Assembly (NCBI GenBank): GCA_029237735.1
Contig: JAQZBU010000039.1
Span: 1-45,609, forward strand
DNA: 45,609 nucleotides
Reading direction: 5' to 3'
Source: Ramlibacter sp.
GTDB lineage: Bacteria > Pseudomonadota > Gammaproteobacteria > Burkholderiales > Burkholderiaceae_C
Made by a program: the position numbers and the translations under genes. This document shows, in pieces, positions 17,854 through 25,542 of this stretch. The notes under the pieces were generated by a model. It worked only from the letters and a program-made list of their open reading frames with translations. It did no database searches and was not told the origin of the DNA. Position 1 is the stretch's first letter. Each line of letters starts with the position of its first letter.

Positions 17854-17957
17854 CGCGGCGCGGCGGGCGGTACCCGACCGAGCCGCTTCGCGAAGTCGTA
17901 GCAACGCTGCGACCGCCACAGTATGAGCCGCCGCCGGGTACCGCCTGCCGCGCCGCG
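17854..17957. repeat. Large GC-rich inverted repeat between converging genes
   Basis: Two 23-base arms, 17854-17876 and 17935-17957, pair at 22 of 23 positions with the centre GGTACC conserved. The 58-base interior contains a second hairpin (GTCGTAGC, AAC loop, GCTGCGAC) and the palindrome TTCGCGAA. It begins 60 bp after one stop and ends 20 bp before the convergent transporter stop. It could act as a two-way transcription barrier or be an interspersed repeat. No T-run follows either arm. Confidence 0.6.
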
Positions 17958-17977
17958 CGCGCTTGCCACCCAAAGTG

Positions 17978-18910
17978 TCACTTCACCGCATCCACTTCCC
18001 GCACACCGCCCCGAAGCTTGAGCAACCCGGTTGACAGAGCCGTTCCGCACACGATCACACCGCCACACAGTAGCATCCATCCGGTCACCGCTTCGTCCAG
18101 AAACAATACTCCGTAGAACATCGCGAACACGGGCACGACGAATGTGACGGCCAGTGCGCGAGCGGGACCGGCGTGCTCGATGAGGTGGAAATATAGAACG
18201 TAAGCGACGCCGGTGCATACGACCCCAACGACGAGCAACGATAGCCATGCCTGCAGGCTGGGCGTGCGCTCGGGCCAGTACCACAGGCCGGGCAAGACGA
18301 GCACCAGCAGCGCACCGATCTGGCTGCCGGTGGCAGTGACCAGGGCGGGCATTCCGCCGAGGTAACGCTTGGCCGCGTTGGCCGACCAGCCGTAGCAGAC
18401 CGTCGCGAGCAGGCAGGCCAGCACCGCCCACGCCGGTGCCACGCCCGAAGCATCGGGCTTGAAACTCGCCTTGTCCCATGCCAGCAGGGCAACTCCCGCA
18501 AAACCGATCACCAGGCCCAGCACACGCGAGTGGGTCGGCCGGTCCTTCAGCCAAATCCACGCGATGACCGCACCGAAAAGCGGTACGGTGGCATTGAGGA
18601 TCGCGGAGAGGCCGGTTGTGATCGACAGCACCGCGAAGGCAAAGCAGGCGAAGGGGATGCCGGAGTTGAAGACGCCGATGAGGAACACGGGCTTCCAGTG
18701 CCGACGCAATTGCGGTCCGAGGCCGCGCACCCACACCAGCGGTAGCAAGAAAGCCGCCGCTACGCCGACGCGCACGGCTGCCGTCGGCAGCGGACCGAAT
18801 TCGACGGCGCCCAGCCGCATGAAGAGGAAGGATGAGCCCCAGATCGCGGCAAGCAGCATGAATTCGACGATCCAGCCGCGCGCGCTGGCCGCAGCCGGGC
18901 GGTCCTGCAT
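17978..18910 (-). CDS. EamA/DMT family transporter
   Basis: Ten-helix inner-membrane transporter of the drug/metabolite superfamily, 310 residues. It has two EamA repeats, the first starting with FMLLAAIWGSSFLFMRLGA and the second with ALVTATGSQIGALLVLVLPG. The start at 18910 (MQDRPAAASARGW) fits the family; the longer open frame upstream is shadow of the methyltransferase gene. It follows the alkyl-DNA methyltransferase stop by 8 bp and so is the last gene of the repair operon. Its substrate is unknown; RhaT/YdcZ-like exporters of metabolites are typical relatives. Confidence 0.84.
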   Translation of the reverse strand: MQDRPAAASARGWIVEFMLLAAIWGSSFLFMRLGAVEFGPLPTAAVRVGVAAAFLLPLVWVRGLGPQLRRHWKPVFLIGVFNSGIPFACFAFAVLSITTGLSAILNATVPLFGAVIAWIWLKDRPTHSRVLGLVIGFAGVALLAWDKASFKPDASGVAPAWAVLACLLATVCYGWSANAAKRYLGGMPALVTATGSQIGALLVLVLPGLWYWPERTPSLQAWLSLLVVGVVCTGVAYVLYFHLIEHAGPARALAVTFVVPVFAMFYGVLFLDEAVTGWMLLCGGVIVCGTALSTGLLKLRGGVREVDAVK

Positions 18911-18918
18911 CGACGCCG

Positions 18919-19413
18919 TCAAATCGCGCCTTCCAGTTGCAGCAATGCCGTCTTGCGCTCGAGCCCTCCGGCATAGCCCGTGAGCGAGCCGTTTGCACCA
19001 ACCACGCGGTGGCAAGGCACGACGACGCAGACCGGGTTGCGGCCCACGGCAGCGCCGACCGCACGCATTGCGGCGGGCCTGCCGATGCGCTGGCTCAGCA
19101 GGCCGTAGCTCGTGGTGCCGCCGCGCGGGATGGCGAGCAGCGCTTGCCAGACCGATCGCTGGAAAGCCGTGCCGCCCTGCAGGTCCAGCGGCAGGTCGAA
19201 CGTGCTGCGCGTGCCATGGAAATACTCGTCGAGCTGAGAGACGGCCTCCAATAGCACCGGGTGTTTCGGCTGCTCCGGCCATGCCGTAGGGTCGGGCATG
19301 TGCTTCTGGCCTTCGAACCAGATGCCGGCTACGCCGAGGGACGTCGCGGCGACGACCATGGGGCCGAGTGGGCTCGCGTAACGGGCCTGGACGATGGAAG
19401 GATCGAACTTCAT
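18919..19413 (-). CDS. ogt: Methylated-DNA--protein-cysteine methyltransferase (Ogt/AdaB type)
   Basis: Removes methyl groups from O6-methylguanine and O4-methylthymine in DNA by suicide transfer to a cysteine. The protein has 164 residues with the active-site motif PCHRVV in NPVCVVVPCHRVVGANG. The helix-turn-helix/Arg-finger region (FQRSVWQALLAIPRGGTTSY) and RIGRPAAMRAVGAA are also typical. The start at 19413 was chosen because GGAG lies 6 bases before it; a GTG at 19440 overlapping the upstream stop is a longer alternative. It sits directly after the AlkA/Ada genes, forming an alkylation-damage repair operon. Confidence 0.92.
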   Translation of the reverse strand: MKFDPSIVQARYASPLGPMVVAATSLGVAGIWFEGQKHMPDPTAWPEQPKHPVLLEAVSQLDEYFHGTRSTFDLPLDLQGGTAFQRSVWQALLAIPRGGTTSYGLLSQRIGRPAAMRAVGAAVGRNPVCVVVPCHRVVGANGSLTGYAGGLERKTALLQLEGAI

Positions 19414-19436
19414 GGAAACTCCAAAGGTAATGTCGG

Positions 19437-19955
19437 TCACGGCATCGCGGCCCAGGCGCGGATGACCGCGTAGCTACGCCACGGCTTCCACGCCAGCGAG
19501 GCTTCCTGTGCCGCGCGCGCGGGGTTCGGCTTGCCCTGCACGCCCAGCGCCTTGTGCAAGGCGACGTCGCCCGCCGGAAACGCATCGGGCCAGCGCAAGG
19601 CGCGCATCGCGATGTACTGCGCCGTCCAGTCGCCGATGCCGGGCATTTCTTTCAACGCGTCGATCGTCGACTGCACCTGCGCGCCGCCATGCAACTGCAG
19701 CCGCTTGTCCGCGACGGCCTGTGCGATCGCAACGATGGCCGCCTGCCGCTGCTTCACGATGCCCAGCTGACCGAGCGCGTCACCGCTGGCGCGGGCCAGC
19801 ACGGGCGGCTCCGGGAACAGGCGCGTGAGGTGGGTGAAGGGCGTGTCGATCGGCTCGCCGAAACGGTCCACCATGCGCTGCGCGAGCGTTCGCGCGGCCG
19901 CCACGGTGATCTGCTGGCCGAGCACGGCGCGCACCGCCAGCTCGTAGCCGCTCAT
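19437..19955 (-). CDS. AlkA-type DNA glycosylase, separate HhH-GPD domain
   Basis: A 172-residue HhH-GPD domain of the 3-methyladenine DNA glycosylase II (AlkA) family. It begins MSGYELAVRAVLGQQITV and has the helix-hairpin-helix PGIGDWTAQYIAMRAL. The catalytic Asp region is FPAGDVALHKALG. In relatives I know, this domain is the C-terminal part of one longer Ada-AraC-AlkA polypeptide. Here it is a separate reading frame whose ATG overlaps the stop of the N-terminal part as ATGA. The connecting segment of roughly 40 residues usually found before GYELAVRAV is absent from the DNA. It may be made by coupled translation and assemble with its partner, or be an inactivated remnant. Confidence 0.78.
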   Translation of the reverse strand: MSGYELAVRAVLGQQITVAAARTLAQRMVDRFGEPIDTPFTHLTRLFPEPPVLARASGDALGQLGIVKQRQAAIVAIAQAVADKRLQLHGGAQVQSTIDALKEMPGIGDWTAQYIAMRALRWPDAFPAGDVALHKALGVQGKPNPARAAQEASLAWKPWRSYAVIRAWAAMP

Positions 19956-20833
19956 CGCGCGGCCTTGAGGCGGTGGATCACGACCGGCAGGGCCGAACGA
20001 AGCGAATCGCTCACGCGTAGCACCAGCTGGTGACGCGGCTCGTCGAACTCGGCAACGAGCCAGCCCTTGTGTAGTTCGCCACCGGCTTCCACCGCCACGG
20101 TGCGGGCCAGCGCGCCCTTCGCGGGATCCGCCATGTCGACGCCCTCTATCGCGCGCTTGGCAAAGAAGCCGAGCATGGCCGCCACGTCGTAGGGCGGCCG
20201 GTACCCGAGGCGGATCGCCATGCCCTGCGCCGGTGAGCTTGCGCCTTCGCGGCGCAGGCGAGTGGGGTTGAGGCCGTAGTGCTCCACGAAGGCGGCATTG
20301 AAGCGCCGCACGCTCGAATAGCCGCTGATGAGGGCAATCTGCGTGATCGGCAAGTCGGTGTCCGCCAGCAATTGCTTGGCGGTAAGGAGCCGGCGTGTCT
20401 GCAGGTACTGCACCGGCGATACGCCGAATTGCGCCTCGAAAATGCGCCGCACATGGCGGTCGCTTATGCCTAGGCGCGCGGCCAGTTGCTCCACGGAGGG
20501 TGACGAGCCGCCCCACGCCTCAGGCTCGTCCAGCAGCCGCGCCGCCTGGTGCGCGAGGATGTAGCTCGCATCCTGAATCGACCACACGATGGAGTGTGGC
20601 GCGAGCTCGGGCCGGCACCGCAGGCAGGGGCGGAAACCCGCGCGCTCGGCTTGCGCTGCATGACCGAAGAAACGACAGTTTTCGCGCCTGGGCAGCCGCA
20701 CCTTGCACACAGGGCGGCAGTAGATGCCCGTGGAGGTGACGCCGATGAAGAAGCGGCCGTCGAAGCGCGCGTCGCGCGCCTGGAGCGCCAGATAGCAGGC
20801 GTCGGGTTGCAGGGCTGCGGAGTCGGGATGCAT
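19952..20833 (-). CDS. Ada-type Zn-binding/AraC regulator with AlkA N-terminal domain
   Basis: A 293-residue protein with three parts. The first is an Ada zinc-binding methyl-acceptor domain, with four Cys in YCRPVC and FRPCLRC. Next is an AraC-type DNA-binding domain (SVEQLAARLGISDRHVRRIF, later ITQIALISGYSSVRRFNAAF). The third is the start of the AlkA N-terminal domain (LGYRPPYDVAAMLGFFAKRA). Family members repair methylphosphotriesters at the first Cys and then activate alkylation-repair genes. The protein stops at VIHRLKAAR, where single-chain relatives continue through a linker into the glycosylase domain; that domain follows in another frame with a 4-bp overlap. It heads the operon that includes the Ogt gene. 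Confidence 0.85.
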   Translation of the reverse strand: MHPDSAALQPDACYLALQARDARFDGRFFIGVTSTGIYCRPVCKVRLPRRENCRFFGHAAQAERAGFRPCLRCRPELAPHSIVWSIQDASYILAHQAARLLDEPEAWGGSSPSVEQLAARLGISDRHVRRIFEAQFGVSPVQYLQTRRLLTAKQLLADTDLPITQIALISGYSSVRRFNAAFVEHYGLNPTRLRREGASSPAQGMAIRLGYRPPYDVAAMLGFFAKRAIEGVDMADPAKGALARTVAVEAGGELHKGWLVAEFDEPRHQLVLRVSDSLRSALPVVIHRLKAAR

Positions 20834-20864
20834 GCGTCGATCATACGCAGCACCCGCCGGTGGG

Positions 20865-21176
20865 CTAGCCGTTTTCGGACATGCCCCTCTGCCCGAGTTC
20901 CGTCTCCAATCGGTGGCGCTCGGCGATTTCCTCTTCCAACAGTTCGGTCACCTCCGCCAGCTCTTCGGCGGCCTGGGTCACCTTCTGTTGCACGATACCG
21001 TTCTGCTCCAGCGCCTTGCCAACGTCGCCCTGCCTGGCGCTCTGCGGAAGACTCCGGTCGAGCGCCGTGTTGGTGAGGTGGAGCTCCGCGCTGGCGACAG
21101 CGAGGTCTTCCTGCACGGCATCGGTCTTGTCCCTGGCAACCTCGATGGGTCGGCCAGCATTGATGGTTGTCGGCAT
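20865..21176 (-). CDS. Hypothetical coiled-coil protein, 103 residues
   Basis: Unrecognised, acidic, almost entirely helical protein. Heptad-like segments run through the middle and end (DAVQEDLAVASAELHLTN; EELAEVTELLEEEIAERHRL). There is no signal peptide or membrane segment. The start at 21176 is favoured by a GAAGGA site 6 bases upstream; an earlier ATG at 21203 is possible. It stands between the ada-like gene and a divergent small gene and is probably its own transcription unit. Confidence 0.6.
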   Translation of the reverse strand: MPTTINAGRPIEVARDKTDAVQEDLAVASAELHLTNTALDRSLPQSARQGDVGKALEQNGIVQQKVTQAAEELAEVTELLEEEIAERHRLETELGQRGMSENG

Positions 21177-21378
21177 TCCGTTTCCTTCGACAGTTCGGCT
21201 CATGGGTTCGGCCGCAAGGGGAACCTTAAATGGTGCGAGCAGCCTCGGCTGTAGGGCGGCGGAGGATTGATGTGCAGGAGAGCTTCGCTGTCGAGCACAC
21301 CGGCATAGGAAGCGGACTACGGAATTGGTCATTGCGCCCCTACACGCAGTCGGCATCTTTTTGCCTACATTCCATAAA

Positions 21379-21588
21379 ATGGCGAAAACGAATGTCAGCG
21401 GGCCGAACGTCCCGTCCGAGCGAGCGTCGAAGCGAAAGGACTCGGACCAGCTCGAGCGCCGCTCCCGCCACCGCGTCGCGGACGACCAGAAATCGGGCCA
21501 GGGTGCGATGAGTGCCCTCTCGAGGCTGCAGATGATGGAGCGGCGCAAAGCCGCTTTGAAACCGGATCCGAACGAGTCCGGCAACTGA
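21379..21588 (+). CDS. Hypothetical basic protein, 69 residues
   Basis: Unrecognised, hydrophilic, highly charged small protein (MAKTNVSGPNVPSERASKRK). The Arg-rich centre reads LERRSRHRVADDQKSG, and the end is helical (SALSRLQMMERRKAALK). Probably disordered or nucleic-acid binding by composition only. ATG at 21379 was chosen; the 18 upstream in-frame residues look non-coding. It is divergent from the coiled-coil gene and lies 146 bp ahead of algC. Confidence 0.5.
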   Translation: MAKTNVSGPNVPSERASKRKDSDQLERRSRHRVADDQKSGQGAMSALSRLQMMERRKAALKPDPNESGN

Positions 21589-21734
21589 GCGGCAGGTCTG
21601 TTCGGCCCCCGCAGGCTCTGCAGGAAGCGTTTGACGCCGTGTAGGACTGCGCCCCGCATTTTGGCCCTCGGCAATCCGCAAGCGGTGCAAGCCTACAATT
21701 TGTCCTTCGCTTTCACTCGACGGGAACACGGTTC

Positions 21735-23117
21735 ATGCAGCTTTCGCCCACCATCTTCAAGGCCTATGACGTCCGCGGCGTGGTGCCCTCCACGCTCAAC
21801 GAGGAGGTGGCCTACGCGCTCGGGCTGGCATTCGGCACGATCGCGCAGGGTGAAGGTGAAAAGACGGTGGCGGTCGGACGCGACGGGCGGCTGAGCGGGC
21901 CGTCGCTCAGCGCGGCATTGGCAAAAGGGCTCAGGGCGTCCGGCATGGATGTCATCGACATCGGGCCTGCTACCACACCCATGCTCTACTTTGCGGCCAG
22001 CACCCTGTGCTCGAGCGGAATCCAGGTGACCGGCAGCCATAACCCGAAGGATTACAACGGCTTCAAGATGGTGATGGCCGGCCGCGCCATCTATGGTGAG
22101 GAAATCCAGGCCCTACGCAGATTGATGGAACAGGGCGCGCCGGTGTCCGCGCAGCCCGGCACCGTGCGCAACATCAACATCCTGGCGCCGTACCGCGACC
22201 GGATCGTGCAGGACGTGAAGCTCGCCAAGCCGCTGAAAATCGTCGTCGATTCGGGCAACGGCATCGCCGGCGCATCGGCGCCGGGCATATTCCGCGCGCT
22301 AGGCTGTGAGGTGGTCGAGCTCTACAGCGAGGTGGATGGCACCTTCCCTAACCACCACCCTGACCCGAGCAAACCCGAGAATCTGAAGGACCTGATCGCG
22401 GCCATCCGCTCGTCCGGCGCGGAGCTGGGCCTGGCCTTCGACGGAGATGGTGACCGACTGGGCATCATCACCCGCGGCGGCAACAACATCTACCCGGATC
22501 GCCAGATGATGCTGTTCGCGCGTGACGTGCTCACGCGCGTGCCCGGCGGCACCATCGTATTTGACGTGAAGTGCACCCAGCGCCTCGCGCCCACGATCCG
22601 CGAAGCGGGGGGAACGCCCCTCATGTTCAAGACGGGCCATTCGCTCATCAAGGCCAAGATGAAAGAAGTCAATTCGCCGCTGGGCGGCGAGATGAGCGGC
22701 CACATCTTCTTCAAGGAGCGCTGGTTCGGCTTCGACGACGGCACCTACGCGGGCGCGCGCCTGCTCGAAATCCTGTCGCGCCACCAGGATCCGAGCGCCC
22801 TGCTGGACGGCCTGCCCACGAGCTTCTCCACGCCGGAACTCAACGTGAAGTGCGACGAGGGCGAGGCGCACATCCTTGTGCAGCGGCTGGTCGACCACGC
22901 GGACTTCGAATCGCCGGCTGAACTCTCCACCATCGACGGGCTGCGCGTGGACTGGCCCGACGGCTTCGGCTTGATTCGCGCGTCCAACACCACACCGGTG
23001 CTGGTGCTGCGCTTCGAGGGCCACACGCAGGCGGCGCTCGAACGCATCGAGGAACTCATGCTGGCGCTGCTGCGAGAGGTCAAGCCCGACGCGACGGTCG
23101 GCGAGGCCGCGCATTGA
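21735..23117 (+). CDS. algC: Phosphomannomutase/phosphoglucomutase AlgC
   Basis: Alpha-D-phosphohexomutase that converts mannose-6-P to mannose-1-P and glucose-6-P to glucose-1-P, feeding nucleotide-sugar synthesis for LPS and exopolysaccharide. It has 460 residues, close to Pseudomonas AlgC. The phosphoserine loop is GIQVTGSHNPKDYNGFKMV. The metal-binding loop is AFDGDGDRLG, and the sugar-binding loop is GEMSGHIFFKE. The phosphate-binding end is RASNTTPVLVLRFEG. It is first of three overlapping genes with waaC and waaA, linking precursor supply to LPS core assembly, and it could equally serve the polysaccharide locus upstream. Confidence 0.93.
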   Translation: MQLSPTIFKAYDVRGVVPSTLNEEVAYALGLAFGTIAQGEGEKTVAVGRDGRLSGPSLSAALAKGLRASGMDVIDIGPATTPMLYFAASTLCSSGIQVTGSHNPKDYNGFKMVMAGRAIYGEEIQALRRLMEQGAPVSAQPGTVRNINILAPYRDRIVQDVKLAKPLKIVVDSGNGIAGASAPGIFRALGCEVVELYSEVDGTFPNHHPDPSKPENLKDLIAAIRSSGAELGLAFDGDGDRLGIITRGGNNIYPDRQMMLFARDVLTRVPGGTIVFDVKCTQRLAPTIREAGGTPLMFKTGHSLIKAKMKEVNSPLGGEMSGHIFFKERWFGFDDGTYAGARLLEILSRHQDPSALLDGLPTSFSTPELNVKCDEGEAHILVQRLVDHADFESPAELSTIDGLRVDWPDGFGLIRASNTTPVLVLRFEGHTQAALERIEELMLALLREVKPDATVGEAAH

Positions 23118-24088
23118 AGATTCTCATCGTCAAGCTGTCCTCGCTTGGCGATGTGGTCCACGCGATGCCTGCGGTTCAGGATATTCGCGCCGCTCGGGCC
23201 GATGCGCAGATCGACTGGGTGACGGAACGCGGGTTCGCGCCGCTGGCGCAGCGCTGCGATGGTGTGCGGCGTGTCATTGCTTGTGAGTTACGGCGGTGGC
23301 GCAAGGCGCCGCTGGCCGCGCAAACGCGCGCGGAATGGCGCAGTTTCCGCGAAGAATTGCGTAGCGACTCGTACGATGCAGTGATCGACCTGCAGGGCCT
23401 GACCAAGTCGGCGCTCGTGGCGCGCGTGGCGCGGCTGGCTCCCGCCGGAAAGCGATTCGCACTGGCCAACCAGACCGAAGGGTCCAGCTACGAGGCGCCG
23501 ACCCGGTGGGTGGCCGATGTCGCCGTGCGCATTGAGCCTCATGTGCACGCGATCACGCGCTCGCGCGAGCTGTGCGCGAAGGCGCTGGGCTACCTGCCGC
23601 CGAAGTGGATGCGCTTTGGCCTGCATTCTTCCGATCGAGCGGAAGTCGACACGCGCTGCATCGCTTTCGTCCATGGCACCTCCCGCGACGACAAGTGCTG
23701 GCCCGAAACGCATTGGGTCGAACTGGGGCGCAGGCTCATCGCCGAAGGCCACACGATCGGACTGCCGCACGGCAGCGAGGGCGAGCGTGAACGCGGCGAA
23801 CGCATCGCACAGGCGCTGGGCATTGGCGCGCAGGTGTGGCCACGGCTTGACCTGGGGCAACTCACCGATCGCCTCGCGGCCTGCGCCGGTGTGATCGGGG
23901 TGGACAGCGGTCTCAGCCACATCGCGGTGGCACTGGACTTGCCGCATGTTCAGATCTACAACTTCGACACGGCCTGGCGCACCGGCCCCTTGCCTCCGCA
24001 GGGGCGGCAGCGCGCCGTGTTCGCGCACCCCACGCCGACGGTCGACGCCGTGTGGCAAGCTTGGGCCTTGGCGCAAGCTTCTCGATGA
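23114..24088 (+). CDS. waaC: Lipopolysaccharide heptosyltransferase I
   Basis: GT9 glycosyltransferase that adds the first heptose to Kdo in the LPS inner core at the cytoplasmic membrane face. It has 324 residues. The N-terminus KILIVKLSSLGDVVHAMPAV is diagnostic, and the C-terminal donor domain includes FVHGTSRDDKCWPETHWVEL and GVIGVDSGLSHIAVALDLP. The start is a TTG at 23114 sharing bases with the algC stop (TTGA), required because the conserved N-terminus begins at once. Its stop overlaps the waaA start by 4 bp. Confidence 0.92.
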   Translation: MKILIVKLSSLGDVVHAMPAVQDIRAARADAQIDWVTERGFAPLAQRCDGVRRVIACELRRWRKAPLAAQTRAEWRSFREELRSDSYDAVIDLQGLTKSALVARVARLAPAGKRFALANQTEGSSYEAPTRWVADVAVRIEPHVHAITRSRELCAKALGYLPPKWMRFGLHSSDRAEVDTRCIAFVHGTSRDDKCWPETHWVELGRRLIAEGHTIGLPHGSEGERERGERIAQALGIGAQVWPRLDLGQLTDRLAACAGVIGVDSGLSHIAVALDLPHVQIYNFDTAWRTGPLPPQGRQRAVFAHPTPTVDAVWQAWALAQASR

Positions 24089-25341
24089 TCCGTCCCCTTT
24101 ATTCACTCCTCGTCATGAGCGCGCAGCCGTTCCTGCGGCGCAAGCTCAGGCGCCGCGGGGCGGCCGAGCCGGGCTACCTGCACGCGGTGGGGGAGCGCTT
24201 CGGCCAATATTCGAAGCCGGCGCAACCGGGCGCGGTGTGGATCCACGCTGTGTCACTGGGAGAGACGCGCGCCGCCGCGATTCTGGTGGAGCGTTTGCGC
24301 AAGCTGCGTCCCGACGTGCGCATTCTGCTAACGCACGGCACTGCCACCGGCCGGGCCGAGGGCGAGCGGTTGCTACGCGAGGGTGACGCGCAGGCTTGGC
24401 TGCCCTGGGACACACCCAAAGCCGTGCGCCGCTTCCTGAACCACTTCCAGCCCAGCGTCGGCATCCTGATGGAAACCGAGGTGTGGCCCAACCTCGTCGC
24501 GCTGTGCAAGGCGCGTGGGCTGCCGCTGGTACTGGCCAATGCGAGGCTGAGCGAGAAATCGCTGACGCAGGCCCGCAGGCTCTCGCGCCTGTCGCGGCCG
24601 GCCTATGGGTCGCTGGCGGCCGTGTGGTCGCAGACGGAAGGCGATGCGCAGCGTCTGGCGCAGGCGGGGGCGACGGTCAAGGGTGTGTTCGGAAACCTCA
24701 AGTTCGACGCCACGCCCGACGCCGCGCAGCTGGAGCAAGGCCGTGCCTGGCGGGCCGCCATGCAATTGCCGGTAATCATGTTCGCCTCGTCCCGCGAAGG
24801 CGAGGAGGCCGAGTTTTTCCGTTTACTGCAAACCCAGCGCGCACAGGCGCAGGGCGCGCGCTGGCTGGTCGTCCCGCGCCATCCGCAGCGCTTCGACGAG
24901 GTGGCGGCGATGGCGGGCAAGCACGGCTTCAGCGTCTCGCGGCGCAGCCAGTGGACCGCGCAGCCCGAAAGCGCCGATGTGTGGATCGGCGACTCCCTGG
25001 GCGAGATGGCCCTGTATTACGGCTTGGCGGACGTGGCCCTGCTGGGCGGCAGCTTCGCGCCGCTGGGTGGGCAGAACCTGATCGAGGCGGCTGCCTGCGG
25101 CTGCCCGGTGGTGATGGGCCCGCACACTTTCAATTTCACTGAAGCCGCGCAGATGGCGCAGGAGGCCGGTGCGGCGCTGCGTGTGGCTTCGATGGAAGAG
25201 GGCGTGCGCACCGCCCTCGCGCTAGCGGCGGACGAACCGCGGCGAGCGGTCGCGGTGAACGCCGCACTGCATTTCGCGCAGGCGCACCAGGGCGCGGCAC
25301 AGAAGACGGCGGAGGCCGTACTGGCGCTGGTGCCGCGGTAA
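24085..25341 (+). CDS. waaA: 3-deoxy-D-manno-octulosonic acid transferase (Kdo transferase)
   Basis: Transfers Kdo from CMP-Kdo to lipid IVA in LPS assembly; bound to the inner membrane through its N-terminus. It has 418 residues from the ATG at 24085, which makes a 4-bp overlap with waaC. Conserved parts are IHAVSLGETRAAAILVERL, LTHGTATGRAEGERLL, METEVWPNLVALCKARG and the CMP-Kdo-binding region GGSFAPLGGQNLIEAAACG. The family can be mono- or bifunctional, and sequence inspection does not decide which. It is last in the algC-waaC-waaA unit. Confidence 0.92.
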   Translation: MIRPLYSLLVMSAQPFLRRKLRRRGAAEPGYLHAVGERFGQYSKPAQPGAVWIHAVSLGETRAAAILVERLRKLRPDVRILLTHGTATGRAEGERLLREGDAQAWLPWDTPKAVRRFLNHFQPSVGILMETEVWPNLVALCKARGLPLVLANARLSEKSLTQARRLSRLSRPAYGSLAAVWSQTEGDAQRLAQAGATVKGVFGNLKFDATPDAAQLEQGRAWRAAMQLPVIMFASSREGEEAEFFRLLQTQRAQAQGARWLVVPRHPQRFDEVAAMAGKHGFSVSRRSQWTAQPESADVWIGDSLGEMALYYGLADVALLGGSFAPLGGQNLIEAAACGCPVVMGPHTFNFTEAAQMAQEAGAALRVASMEEGVRTALALAADEPRRAVAVNAALHFAQAHQGAAQKTAEAVLALVPR

Positions 25342-25429
25342 GCAGCTGCCTTTTTTGGCGCTTCCTATGGGCTGACTGGCACGCCCGCCAGATCGGCAGA
25401 CCCCCTACTTAGATATATGGTCGGAGCCC

Positions 25430-25443
25430 GTGCATACATGCAC
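25430..25443. promoter_or_regulatory. Short palindrome upstream of the giant repeat gene
   Basis: Six-base arms GTGCAT and ATGCAC separated by two bases, about 100 bp before the start of the 1631-residue protein gene. An A/T-rich patch (TTAGATATATGG at 25409-25420) and a possible -35 TTGACG (25477-25482) flank it. It could be an operator for that gene. No matching regulator is encoded nearby, so this is only a candidate. Confidence 0.3.
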
Positions 25444-25542
25444 ACTTTGTGTCAGGTGCGCTTGGCTTGCCGGGATTGACGTGGTCGATTTGTCTTCCTG
25501 CAAAGCTCATTCACGACGAACGAATATCGCAGGAGTATCGAT

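Noticed and set aside
25325..25365. T-run after waaA (CTGCCTTTTTTGGC) as an intrinsic terminator
   Set aside because: The short stem before the T-run is not convincing and G/C bases follow at once; not strong enough to list.
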